Origin: Kribbella voronezhensis
GTDB lineage: Bacteria > Actinomycetota > Actinomycetes > Propionibacteriales > Kribbellaceae
NCBI RefSeq assembly: GCF_004365175.1
Contig: NZ_SOCE01000001.1
Location: 173,154-237,153, forward strand
Reading direction: 5' to 3'
Length of the DNA stretch: 64,000 nt
The notes beneath the pieces are model-generated. The model was not told the DNA's origin. It saw only the letters and a program-made list of their open reading frames with translations, and searched no databases. Numbering within the stretch: the first letter of the stretch is position 1; every line of letters starts with the position of its first letter. Made by a program: the position numbers and the translations under genes. Below, piece by piece: positions 34,230 to 42,574 of this stretch.

Positions 34230-35041
34230 CGCCGCCCCTCGGACAGTGAGTCCTGCTCCTGCTCCGGCAGCGGGGACTTCTCGGACAGCAGACCGTGCAA
34301 GCGGCCGCTGATCTGCGCCACCTCGGTCAGGTGCGCGTTCTGCCCGAGGCTGCGCGGCCGCGGGATGTCGATCTCGACGATCTCGCGCAGCCGGCCCGGC
34401 CGCGGACTCAGCACGACCACCCGGTCCGCGAGCAGAACGGCTTCCTCGATCGAGTGGGTGACGAACACGATCGTCGTCGCCAGTTCCATCTGGATCCGCT
34501 GCAGTTCCTCGGACAGTTCCGTCCTGGTCAGCGCGTCGAGCGCCGAGAACGGCTCGTCCATCAGCATCACCTTGGGGTCACGGATCAGCGAGCGGCACAA
34601 CGACACCCGCTGCTGCATCCCCCCGGACAGTTCGTGCGGGAGCCGGCGCTCGAACCCGGTCAGCCCGACCAGCTCGAGCAATTCGTGCGCCCGCTCGCGG
34701 TACGCCGCCTTGTCCTTGCTCTTGTCTTTCCCACCGGAGATCTCGACCGGCAGCAAGACGTTCGACAGTACCGAGCGCCAGGGCAGCAGGGCGGGTCGCT
34801 GGAACATGAACGAGACGTCCCGGCGCGGCCCGGTGACCGGTTCGCCGGCCACCTCGATCGCGCCGTACGTCGGCGGCAGTAGTCCCGCGATCAGCCGGAG
34901 CAGGGTGGACTTGCCACACCCGGACCGGCCGATCAACGTGACGAACTCGTTCTCCTGGACGTGCAGGTCGATCCCGTCGACGGCCTGGATGCTGCCGCCA
35001 CGGCCCTCGAAGACCTGTCCTACGCCGTCCAGCCGGATCAT
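34226..35041 (-). CDS. ABC transporter ATP-binding protein (SsuB/TauB type)
   Basis: A 271-residue ATPase. Walker A is GRSGCGKST, the signature is LSGGMQQRVSLCRSL, Walker B is VMLMDEPFSALD, and the switch His is in VFVTHSIEEAVLL. The EEAVLLADRVVVLSPRPGRL segment is typical of the nitrate/taurine/sulfonate family. One base separates it from the substrate-binding protein stop. Cytosolic energiser of the importer. Confidence 0.94.
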   Translation of the reverse strand: MIRLDGVGQVFEGRGGSIQAVDGIDLHVQENEFVTLIGRSGCGKSTLLRLIAGLLPPTYGAIEVAGEPVTGPRRDVSFMFQRPALLPWRSVLSNVLLPVEISGGKDKSKDKAAYRERAHELLELVGLTGFERRLPHELSGGMQQRVSLCRSLIRDPKVMLMDEPFSALDALTRTELSEELQRIQMELATTIVFVTHSIEEAVLLADRVVVLSPRPGRLREIVEIDIPRPRSLGQNAHLTEVAQISGRLHGLLSEKSPLPEQEQDSLSEGRR

Positions 35042-35042
35042 G

Positions 35043-36068
35043 TCAGCCCTTCGGTGCCAGATCGCGGTCGACCACCTCGGCCGGGTTCAGTGAACCGGCC
35101 GGCTTGATCTCCCCCGCGTTTTCCAGGGCCTTGATGATCCTCTCCACCCGCTCGCCGTCGGCCTCGCCGAGCTCACCGGTGAAGCCGTCCGGCTTGACGT
35201 AGGGCTTCATCAGGTTGAGCTCCGCGACGGAGCCGTCGACCGTGCGCTTGGGGTCGTACTTCTGCAGGATCTTCGCCGCACCCTCGGGGTCGTTGATGGT
35301 GTCCTGCAGACCCTTCAGCAACGCGCTGGTGAACTTCTTCACCTGGTCCGGATGGTCCTTGGCCAGGTCGGAGCGGGTGATGATCGCGTTGCCGTAGAGG
35401 TCCGGCAGCTTGTCGCCGTACGGCAGGACGACGGCCTGGCGATGCTTCGGGTCCGCCTTCTCGACCGTCGGCACACCGACGACGAACTGGCCGATCCCGT
35501 CGACCGTGCCGGCCGCCAGCAACTGCGGCAGGGCGGGCGGCGGCGACGGAACGAACTTGGTGGTCTCCCAGCCCTTGATCCCGGCCGCCTTGGCGTAGAG
35601 CGGGAACATCACCGTGTTGGTGGAGCCCGGCTGGTCGCCGATCTTCTTGCCGGCCAGGTCCTGCGGAGTGTTGATGCTGCCGCCCTTGAGCGCGACGATC
35701 GCCGCCATCGAGCGCTGGTGGATCATGCCGACCGTAGTGACCGGCATCTTCTGCTTGCCCATCGTGATCAGGATCGCGGTGAAGTCGCCGATCCCGTAGT
35801 CCGCCTGGCCACCGGCGACCAGTTTCAGCACGTCGACCGTGCCACTGCCCGGCTTGATGGTGACGTCGAACCCGGCGTCCTTGAAATAGCCCTTCTCCAG
35901 GGCGACATACGCATAGGCCTCGCGGCCGAAAGTGTTGAAAGACGTCAGATAGGTGATTTTCTGAAGTGATGCGTCCCCGTTCTGGCCTGCTTTGTCGTTG
36001 TTGCACGCACTGACCAGAGCTAGTGCGAGTACCGCCACAATGGCGGCGGCAGAGCGCCTGAACCTCAT
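35043..36068 (-). CDS. ABC substrate-binding lipoprotein (NMT1/THI5/SsuA type)
   Basis: A 341-residue exported lipoprotein: basic N-terminus, hydrophobic core, lipobox LVSAC with the acylated Cys22. The mature part matches the NMT1/THI5-like fold (LQKITYLTSFNTFGREAYAYVALEKGYFKDAGFDVTI, quoted in part; VLKLVAGGQADYGIGD). This family binds pyrimidine precursors, riboflavin, sulfonates or aromatic acids. It is the first gene of the operon; the perfect palindrome at 36088-36110 lies 20 bp before its start. Confidence 0.92.
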   Translation of the reverse strand: MRFRRSAAAIVAVLALALVSACNNDKAGQNGDASLQKITYLTSFNTFGREAYAYVALEKGYFKDAGFDVTIKPGSGTVDVLKLVAGGQADYGIGDFTAILITMGKQKMPVTTVGMIHQRSMAAIVALKGGSINTPQDLAGKKIGDQPGSTNTVMFPLYAKAAGIKGWETTKFVPSPPPALPQLLAAGTVDGIGQFVVGVPTVEKADPKHRQAVVLPYGDKLPDLYGNAIITRSDLAKDHPDQVKKFTSALLKGLQDTINDPEGAAKILQKYDPKRTVDGSVAELNLMKPYVKPDGFTGELGEADGERVERIIKALENAGEIKPAGSLNPAEVVDRDLAPKG

Positions 36069-36087
36069 CCTGGACTTCTCCTCTCCG

Positions 36088-36110
36088 ATATTTGATCAAA
36101 CATCAAATAT
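36088..36110. promoter_or_regulatory. Putative GntR/FCD operator, site 1
   Basis: ATATTTGAT-CAAAC-ATCAAATAT, a perfect palindrome with 9-bp arms and a 5-bp spacer. It is strikingly AT-rich for this genome and lies directly in front of the importer/catabolic operon. The pattern TTTGAT-N5-ATCAnA recurs at 26702-26720. Confidence 0.8.
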
Positions 36111-36448
36111 GGAAGGGTGGTCAATCGGCCCCTGGGGACTTCACAGTGTCTTTACGTCCACCGTTCCGGCACCCTTGGAGCCCGATCGCCGCCCGTCCTG
36201 GAGCCGTTCCCCATACCTGTCCGAACCCGGACGGGCATCCCGCCCCGACCACAGACCGTACCCGCCCGGACAGCAGATCGCGACGTCCGATCTGCCTGTT
36301 CGTGTCCGATCGACGACAAATTTGTGTAAACCCGCTGCTTTTGTGATCTGGGTCATGAGACCGCTCTCTTGACCAGCTCCCCCGCCCGGTGACCGCGTCA
36401 CCCGGCAGAGGGATTCGTGCCGGGGCCGGCGTTTGGGAAGATGACCGG
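36111..36448. other. Intergenic region between the catabolic operon and a two-component system
   Basis: About 340 bp between divergent units. It is less GC-rich in its right half (around 36300-36350). Apart from the adjacent operator, no gene, repeat or RNA structure was recognised; it should contain promoters for both directions. Confidence 0.5.
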
Positions 36449-37720
36449 GTGGCGAACGTGCTGGTCCGGGGGTCGACCTATCTGCGCTGGGTCTACCTGT
36501 TGCTCGGCGCCGCCCTGGTGCTCGCGTTCATCCTGGTCGACAGCGCACTGGTCTCCCTGCTCAACGAGTTGCACCTGCCCGCCGTACTGATCGGCGTGTG
36601 CGTCGTGCTCGTCATCGTCGTTCCTCCCGTGGTGCTGGGCCTCCTGCCCGCGGTCCGGGAGGTGGAGGGCATCGCGGTCGAGTCACTGCTCGGGGTGCAC
36701 TTCGAGGAGCGGCCGCTCGGCCCCGCCCGGACCTGGCCGCAGCGCCGCCGGACCACTACTTGGTTCTCCTTGCACCTGTTGGCAGGCGGCTTCGTCGGTG
36801 TTCTCAGCACGGTCGTGTTCGGCCTCGGTGCCGTCCTGCTCGCTGCCCCGTTCCGGTCGCGCGGATCGCACGAGCTGGTCCCGGGCATCGACTACACGGT
36901 GCACGACCGCTGGACCGACTACTGGATGCCGCTGACCGCCGTCGTCGCGATCCTCGCACTGCTGTTGTTGTCCTCGGCAATTGGCGCCCTGCTCGCGTAC
37001 GCCGCCCCGCGCGTCCTCGGCCCGACTCCTGCCGAGCGGATCGAGCTGCTCGAGCGGCAGACCGCGACCCTTGCCGAGCGCAACCGATTGGCCCGCGAAC
37101 TGCACGACAGCGTCGGCCACGCGCTCAGTCTCGTCACGATCCAGGCGGCCGCTGCCCGGCGCGTACTGGCCACCGATCCCGCCTTCGCCGAGAACGCCCT
37201 GGCGGCGATGGAGACCTCGGCACGGGCGGCACTGGCCGATCTGGACCATGTCCTCGGGCTGCTGCGCGAGGATCGCCGGCCGGGCGCGGAGAAAGCTCCG
37301 CAGGCGACCCTCGGCGACATCACCCGGCTGGTCGAGTCGACTCGGGCGGGTGGCATCACCGTGGCCGTCCAACGCGAGGGACGGCTGGAAGAACTCCCCG
37401 CCGCCGTCTCCCGGGAGGCCTACCGGATCGTCCAGGAGGGCCTCACCAACGCGATCCGGCACGCCGGACGACCGGCCGACCAACTGGAGGTGGCCTTGTC
37501 GATCAACCTCGGCACCGGCGGGCTGCGACTCGAACTGACCAACCCGGTCACGGCCGCCGCCTCGAGTCAGCCGGCCCGCACCGGCGGCGGCACCGGGTTG
37601 GCCGGTATCCGTGAAAGGGTCGCAGTACTGCGTGGCTCCGTCGAAGCGGGGTTGGTACGGGATCAGTGGCGCCTGGCGGTCACGCTGCCGGTCGCCGTGA
37701 CGACGAAGGGAAGACCGTGA
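36449..37720 (+). CDS. Two-component sensor histidine kinase (NarX/DesK-like, HisKA_3)
   Basis: About 423 residues. The N-terminal half has four or five transmembrane helices (residues 10-65 and around 110-190) with little extracellular sequence. The phospho-acceptor is in RLARELHDSVGHALSLV (HisKA_3). The HATPase domain has the N-box EGLTNAIRHA and G-box GGGTGLAGIRERV. The GTG start at 36449 precedes the first helix. Its stop overlaps the response regulator GTG (GTGA). The signal is unknown; such kinases often sense membrane state or cell-envelope drugs. Confidence 0.92.
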   Translation: MANVLVRGSTYLRWVYLLLGAALVLAFILVDSALVSLLNELHLPAVLIGVCVVLVIVVPPVVLGLLPAVREVEGIAVESLLGVHFEERPLGPARTWPQRRRTTTWFSLHLLAGGFVGVLSTVVFGLGAVLLAAPFRSRGSHELVPGIDYTVHDRWTDYWMPLTAVVAILALLLLSSAIGALLAYAAPRVLGPTPAERIELLERQTATLAERNRLARELHDSVGHALSLVTIQAAAARRVLATDPAFAENALAAMETSARAALADLDHVLGLLREDRRPGAEKAPQATLGDITRLVESTRAGGITVAVQREGRLEELPAAVSREAYRIVQEGLTNAIRHAGRPADQLEVALSINLGTGGLRLELTNPVTAAASSQPARTGGGTGLAGIRERVAVLRGSVEAGLVRDQWRLAVTLPVAVTTKGRP

Positions 37721-38370
37721 ACGACGTCTCGGTGGTCGTAGTGGACGACGAGCCGCTGATCCGCAGCGGATTGCGCGCGATCATCGACGCGGAACCGGAC
37801 CTGACGGTCGTCGGCGAGGCCGGTGACGGGGCCGAGGTGCTCGCGGTCGTCCGCCGGACCCGGCCGCACGTCGTCCTGATGGACGTCCGGATGCCCGCGG
37901 TCGACGGCATCCAGGCCACCCGGCTACTGCTCGAAGGCGTCGCCCCGGCTCCGCGCGTGCTGGTCGTCACCACCTTCGAGAACGACGACTACGTGTACGA
38001 CGCGCTGCGCGCCGGGGCATCCGGCTTCCTGCTGAAGCGGACTCCCCCGGACGACATCATCGCGGCGATCCGTACCGTCGCGAGCAGCGAGTCCCTGCTG
38101 TTCCCGGAAGCGATCCGGGCACTGGCTCTGGCGCACGTCTCCACCCAGCACCCGACCGGGCTCGAGCGGTACCAGTTGACCGAGCGGGAGCAGGAGGTGC
38201 TCCGGTTGATGGCGAAGGGGTTGTCCAACGCGGAGATCGCGGCGGAGCTGATCCTCGGCGTACAGACGATCAAGACGCATGTGGCGAACACGCTGGCCAA
38301 GCTGGGAGCTCGCGATCGCACTCAGGCGGTCATCCTGGCCTACGAATCCGGCTTCGTCCCGCTGCACTAG
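37717..38370 (+). CDS. NarL/LuxR-family response regulator
   Basis: A 217-residue regulator. The receiver domain has the acidic pair Asp10/Asp11, the phospho-accepting Asp56 in VVLMDVRMP, and the Lys in FLLKRTPPDD. The C-terminal LuxR helix-turn-helix reads LTEREQEVLRLMAKGLSNAEIA. It is translationally coupled to the kinase gene. The targets are not evident from the window; an ABC exporter lies about 3 kb away but on the other strand. Confidence 0.95.
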   Translation: MNDVSVVVVDDEPLIRSGLRAIIDAEPDLTVVGEAGDGAEVLAVVRRTRPHVVLMDVRMPAVDGIQATRLLLEGVAPAPRVLVVTTFENDDYVYDALRAGASGFLLKRTPPDDIIAAIRTVASSESLLFPEAIRALALAHVSTQHPTGLERYQLTEREQEVLRLMAKGLSNAEIAAELILGVQTIKTHVANTLAKLGARDRTQAVILAYESGFVPLH

Positions 38371-38399
38371 AGGCTTCAGGGTTCCGCCGCACCAGAGCT

Positions 38400-38930
38400 T
38401 CAGGGCTCGGTGGTCAGGCCCTCTTCGGCGAGGGTGCACGCGTTGTGCAGCGGGTCGACGGCGTCCGCTGTCACCGCGAGGCGTTTGAGCAGCGTCCGGA
38501 AGACCGTCCGCTCGCCTTCCTCCAGGCTGCCGAGCACTTCTTCCTCGGCCTGGCCGAGGCGGCGCTCGAGATCACAGAGCGCTTCGCGACCCTGCTCGGT
38601 CGCCACGATCAGTCGCGCCCGGCGGTCTGTCGGGTCGGGCTGCCGCTCGACCAGACCGGCCTTCTCCAGGTCGTCGAGCAGGTACGTCATCACCGTTCGA
38701 TCGACGTCCAACTGGGCAGCCAGGTCGAGCTGGCGCTTCGGCCCTGACCCGACCGCGGTCGCGAGCACCTGATAACCCCGCGGGCCACCCGGTACGTCGT
38801 CCAGCGCTTGGGCGGAGCGCTTCGCATAGCGCCGGAAGACCACGCCGAGTGCCCAGCCGAGGTCGGCCTCGACCGACATCCCCCGGGCCTGACGGGCCCG
38901 GACGTCCGTCTGCGGCGATGAAGTGGTCAC
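38400..38930 (-). CDS. MarR-family transcriptional regulator
   Basis: About 176 residues from a GTG at 38930, with an alternative ATG at 38879. The winged helix shows LDLAAQLDVDRTVMTYLLDDLEKAGLVERQPDPTDRRARL. It is divergent from an azoreductase gene, the classic arrangement of a MarR sensor controlling a quinone/azo reductase. An imperfect inverted repeat in the shared region may be its operator. Confidence 0.9.
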   Translation of the reverse strand: MTTSSPQTDVRARQARGMSVEADLGWALGVVFRRYAKRSAQALDDVPGGPRGYQVLATAVGSGPKRQLDLAAQLDVDRTVMTYLLDDLEKAGLVERQPDPTDRRARLIVATEQGREALCDLERRLGQAEEEVLGSLEEGERTVFRTLLKRLAVTADAVDPLHNACTLAEEGLTTEP

Positions 38931-38973
38931 GAGAGCCAGTCTACGTGGTCTATGCCACGGGAATACGATCTGA

Positions 38974-39008
38974 CTTGAATATGTTCTGCGAGACAGACTA
39001 TCTTCAAG
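38974..39008. promoter_or_regulatory. Inverted repeat between marR and azoreductase genes
   Basis: CTTGAATAT and ATCTTCAAG, 9-bp arms with one mismatch and a 17-base spacer, in an AT-rich 124-bp divergent intergenic region. It is a candidate operator for the adjacent MarR protein; the long spacer leaves this uncertain. Confidence 0.45.
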
Positions 39009-39054
39009 ACAGCTCATTCGAGTTCGCCCCCGACAACTTTCTGGAGAGCAAGAG

Positions 39055-39720
39055 ATGACCACCCTGCTTCGTATCGACGCCAGCATCCGGGTCGACGGAT
39101 CCGTCAGCCGGGCCCTCGCCGACAGCGCCGAGGCCACCTGGAAGGCCGAGCACCCCGACGGCGTCGTCGTACGGCGTGACCTCGGCCGGCACCCGCTTCC
39201 GGGTGACGCCTGGCCCGCCGTGATCGGCGCCGAGCTGGGCTTCGGCCCGGACCCCGACGCGACTCGCGCCGATCTCGCGGCTGCCCGGGCGCTGGCGGCC
39301 GAGCTCAGCCAGGAGATCCGGACCGCCGACGCGGTCCTGCTCGCCGTTCCGCTGTACAACTACGGCATCTCCCAGCACGTGAAGACCTGGCTGGACCTGC
39401 TGATGACCGACCGTGAACTGCTGGCCGGCGAGGTCCTGCGGGACAAGCCGGTCATCTTCACCCTGGCCCGCGGCGGCGGCTACAGCCCCGGTACGCCGAA
39501 GCACGGCTGGGACCACGCGACGCCGTACCTGGAACGCATCTTCGGCGAGGTGTTCAACATGAGCGTCCGCAAGGCAGTCGCCGAACTGACGCTCGCCCCG
39601 GTCACGCCGGGCATGGAAACGCTGATCGACGCCTCCAAGGTCTCCGAGGAGGAGGCTCACCTCGAGGCCGAGAAGCACGCCGCCGTGGTCGCCCGCGAGA
39701 TCACCGGTGCCGCTGCCTGA
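39055..39720 (+). CDS. FMN-dependent NADH:quinone/azo oxidoreductase (AzoR-like)
   Basis: A 221-residue flavodoxin-fold protein. The FMN-binding N-terminus is LLRIDASIRVDGSVSRALAD. The PLYNYGISQHVKTWLDLL segment and FTLARGGGYSPG are those of AzoR/NADH dehydrogenases. It reduces quinones or azo compounds by two electrons. The divergent MarR gene probably controls it in response to electrophiles. Confidence 0.9.
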   Translation: MTTLLRIDASIRVDGSVSRALADSAEATWKAEHPDGVVVRRDLGRHPLPGDAWPAVIGAELGFGPDPDATRADLAAARALAAELSQEIRTADAVLLAVPLYNYGISQHVKTWLDLLMTDRELLAGEVLRDKPVIFTLARGGGYSPGTPKHGWDHATPYLERIFGEVFNMSVRKAVAELTLAPVTPGMETLIDASKVSEEEAHLEAEKHAAVVAREITGAAA

Positions 39721-39781
39721 TTTGAACTGAACCAGGGCAGGTCCCGCTGGGCGCCGTACTCGAGTCGGCACCCGTCCGGGA

Positions 39782-40618
39782 TCAGCTCGCCTGCCAGACC
39801 GAGAGCGTGACCGACAACGTGACCTCCACCGGATCAGCCAGTACGGCGATCCGCTCCGTCAGCTCCTCCGGCCGCAGGTGCCGCGCACTCGGCGTCATCT
39901 CGACCAACTGCCGCACCGACCGGTGATCGAGCCGCATCCCGACGTCGACAGCCGTCGCGGCCGTCTGAACGAAGTGGGATGCCAGCGAATCGCGCAGCCG
40001 GCGATCTTTGTCCTCGTCGACCCGGACCATCCCGAGTACTGCGATCAGCTCGGCGAGGTGCGCCTGATTGGGTGTCACCACCAGCAGCGTTCCGCCCGGA
40101 GCGAGCACCCGCCGCATCTCGGGCGCGTTCCGCGGCGCGAACACGTCGAGCAGGACCTCGGCGACCCCGTCCCGCAGCGGCAACGCCTTCCACGCGTCAC
40201 ACACCACGGACCCGATCCGCTCGTCCACCTTCGCCGCCCGCCGCGCCGCGTACCGCGACACGTCCAACGCGATCCCCACCCGCTCGCCCGCTGCGTCAGG
40301 CTCGGCGATGACGCCTGCGAGGTAGTACGCCGTACCGGCTCCTACTTCGGCGAAGTGAGTGGCTTCCGGTGGGGTGTGGGCGATCAGCGCGTCGCGGATC
40401 GGAGCGTAGTGGCCGCCGGCCAGGAAGGCGGCGCGGGCATCGATCATGGCGGCACTGTCGCCCTCGATCCCGGTCGATGCTGAGGGCAACAAGTTGAGAT
40501 AGCCCTGCTTGGCCAGGTCGAAGGCGTGGCCTCGCGGACACCTCGCAGTACGGGCTATCAGCGCCAGGCCGTCGGCGCAGACCGGGCAGCGCAACAGAGA
40601 AACGAGGTCCGGGCGCAC
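39782..40618 (-). CDS. 23S rRNA (guanine-N1) methyltransferase, RlmA/TlrB-like
   Basis: A 278-residue protein with an N-terminal zinc-binding motif, Cys11-x2-Cys14...Cys27-x3-His31 (CPVC, CPRGH), then DLAKQGYLNLL and the SAM-binding motif FAEVGAGTAYYL. It matches the RlmA family, which methylates G745 or G748 of helix 35. Actinomycete members of the RlmA(II) branch (TlrB, MyrA) can give low-level macrolide resistance, but housekeeping versions are common. It starts 10 bp after the ABC permease stop on the same strand, so it may be co-expressed with the exporter. Confidence 0.9.
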   Translation of the reverse strand: MRPDLVSLLRCPVCADGLALIARTARCPRGHAFDLAKQGYLNLLPSASTGIEGDSAAMIDARAAFLAGGHYAPIRDALIAHTPPEATHFAEVGAGTAYYLAGVIAEPDAAGERVGIALDVSRYAARRAAKVDERIGSVVCDAWKALPLRDGVAEVLLDVFAPRNAPEMRRVLAPGGTLLVVTPNQAHLAELIAVLGMVRVDEDKDRRLRDSLASHFVQTAATAVDVGMRLDHRSVRQLVEMTPSARHLRPEELTERIAVLADPVEVTLSVTLSVWQAS

Positions 40619-40627
40619 AGCAGGAGG

Positions 40628-41488
40628 TTAGCCGTTGACGTCCCGGCTGGTGAGGCGCGCCCAGGCCGCGGCGTAGAAGACCGCCAGGTACGCGCCCTGC
40701 ATCAGCAGGTTCCGCCCGATCTCATGCCAGTACGGCGGGTCGCGGAGCAGGTCGGCGAACGAGGTCCAGCCGTACATCAGCAGCCAGGGGTGGATCACGT
40801 GGATCTGCGGGATCGCGCCGAGGATGCCGAACACGATGAACGTGCAGAAGGTGGCTGCCATCGCGGCCAGTGGCGTGGAGGTCAGCGAGGACACGAACAG
40901 GCCGATACCGGCCAAGCCGAGCAACGAGGTCGCGATCAGCAGTGCGATACCGAGGGCCCGGAACAATCCGTCCGCGAGCGACACCGTCGTACCGGACAGC
41001 AGCACGACGTCGCCGACCGGGAAGAGCACGATGCCGACGATCAGCCCGGACACCCAGATCGTCATCGTCGCGGCCAGGCAGAACACCGCCAGCGCGACCA
41101 TCTTGGCCGCGAGCAAGCGCGATCGTCCGGCCGGTGCGGTGATCAGGTTGCGCAGTGTGCCGAGGCTGGCTTCGCCCGCGAGCGACTCCCCCGAGATCAC
41201 CGTGACGGCGGTCGGGAGGAAGAACGGCAACGACAACGCCAGGCTGGCGACGACCAGGAAGAATCCGTTGCCGGCGACCTGGCCGAGGAACCCTTCGGCA
41301 TCGCCCGACGACCCGGACAGCTTGATCGCCACCCCGATCAGGATCGGAACAGCGGCCAGTACGGCGAGCAGCACCCACGTGCGGGCGCGCCCGAACACCA
41401 GATGCAACTCCGACGCGAACAACGCCACGGTGTGCCGCCCCGCACTCGGCCGGGCCACCGGCGCCCGCTCCACGACCTCAGCCGCCAT
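40628..41488 (-). CDS. ABC-2 type exporter permease
   Basis: A 286-residue membrane protein with six predicted helices (for example WVLLAVLAAVPILIGVAI, FFLVVASLALSLPFFLP, FIVFGILGAIPQIHVI). The organisation is that of ABC-2/NatB-like permeases. It lies 27 bp downstream of the ATPase gene. The exported substrate is unknown; drug or peptide export is usual for this type. Confidence 0.9.
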   Translation of the reverse strand: MAAEVVERAPVARPSAGRHTVALFASELHLVFGRARTWVLLAVLAAVPILIGVAIKLSGSSGDAEGFLGQVAGNGFFLVVASLALSLPFFLPTAVTVISGESLAGEASLGTLRNLITAPAGRSRLLAAKMVALAVFCLAATMTIWVSGLIVGIVLFPVGDVVLLSGTTVSLADGLFRALGIALLIATSLLGLAGIGLFVSSLTSTPLAAMAATFCTFIVFGILGAIPQIHVIHPWLLMYGWTSFADLLRDPPYWHEIGRNLLMQGAYLAVFYAAAWARLTSRDVNG

Positions 41489-41515
41489 CAGTTCTCATCC
41501 CCCGCGGACTGCCGT

Positions 41516-42541
41516 TCATTCGGCAACATCGAAACCTTCTCCGGTCAGGGCCACGAAGGCGTCTTCCAGGCTCGGGCGCTCGATGCCGAAGCCGTGGATC
41601 CGGACATCGGCGGCGACCAGTGCCGCGGCGAGCTTGTCGATCGGCAGTTCGCCCGGATCTCCGTCGACGAACTCCTCGGTCCGCTTGACGTCGGTGACCC
41701 CCAGGCCGGTGAGGGTTTGTTCGGCCTGCTGGAGATCCGGCGTACGGACGACCAGGCGGGGCCGGAGCTCCGAGCGCAGTTCGGTCATCGTGGATTGCCG
41801 GAGCAGCCGGCCGCGGCTCATCACTGCCGCGTGGGTGCAGAGCTGCTCGACCTCGGCCAGCAGGTGGGTGGAGGTGAAGACGGTGGTGCCGTCGTTGGCC
41901 AGTTCGCGGATCAGCGAGCGCACTTCGCGGGTGCCCTGGGGATCGAGGCCGTTGGTCGGCTCGTCCAGTACGAGCAGGTCGCGCGGCTGCATCAGGGCGA
42001 CGGCGATCGCGAGTCGCTGGCGCATGCCGAGCGAGTAGTTGCGCACCTTCTTACCGGCCGCGTTGGACAGCCCGACCCGCTCGAGCGCGTGGCCCGCTCG
42101 GGCCTTGCGAGTCTTCGGGTCAGCGGTCCGGTCGGCCGCGTCGAAGCGCAGCAGGTTCGCCTGGCCGGTCCAGAACGGGTAGAAGGCCGGCCCTTCGACC
42201 AGCGCCCCGACTCTCGGGAGGACCGACAACTGCGCCTTCGGCATCGGCTCGCCGAGCAACTCGACCGAGCCCGATGTGGGCGCGATCAGGCCTAGCAGCA
42301 TCCGGATGGTCGTCGTCTTCCCCGACCCGTTCGGCCCGAGAAACCCGAAGATGCTGCCCGCCGGAACCTCCAGATCGATGGCGTCAACCGCCACCTGCCC
42401 ACTCCGAAACCGCTTCGTCAGCCCTGTGGTGACAATCGGTGCTCCTGACCCACCCACGAGCACCGGCGCCGCGGCCGCCCGCGCGGGCGCCGCAGTCGCC
42501 GGCGGCGTGACCGGTGACGCTGGTGGTGGTTCGGTGGTCAC
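41516..42541 (-). CDS. ABC exporter ATP-binding protein (ABC-2 type)
   Basis: A 341-residue ATPase with an Ala/Pro-rich N-terminal extension of about 35 residues. Walker A is GPNGSGKTT, the signature is YSLGMRQRLAIAVAL, and Walker B is LLVLDEPTNGLDP. The C-terminal 90 residues are the accessory domain of drug-type exporters. It is 33 bp downstream of the LolA-like gene, suggesting a three-gene unit lolA-like/ATPase/permease. Confidence 0.93.
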   Translation of the reverse strand: MTTEPPPASPVTPPATAAPARAAAAPVLVGGSGAPIVTTGLTKRFRSGQVAVDAIDLEVPAGSIFGFLGPNGSGKTTTIRMLLGLIAPTSGSVELLGEPMPKAQLSVLPRVGALVEGPAFYPFWTGQANLLRFDAADRTADPKTRKARAGHALERVGLSNAAGKKVRNYSLGMRQRLAIAVALMQPRDLLVLDEPTNGLDPQGTREVRSLIRELANDGTTVFTSTHLLAEVEQLCTHAAVMSRGRLLRQSTMTELRSELRPRLVVRTPDLQQAEQTLTGLGVTDVKRTEEFVDGDPGELPIDKLAAALVAADVRIHGFGIERPSLEDAFVALTGEGFDVAE

Positions 42542-42574
42542 CTGGTCAGCGCTCCCGGCTCGCGGTTCGCGTGG

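Noticed and set aside
39782..40618. Macrolide self-resistance methyltransferase as sign of a biosynthetic cluster
   Set aside because: No polyketide, peptide synthetase or glycosyltransferase genes are in the window; a housekeeping RlmA-type enzyme is sufficient.
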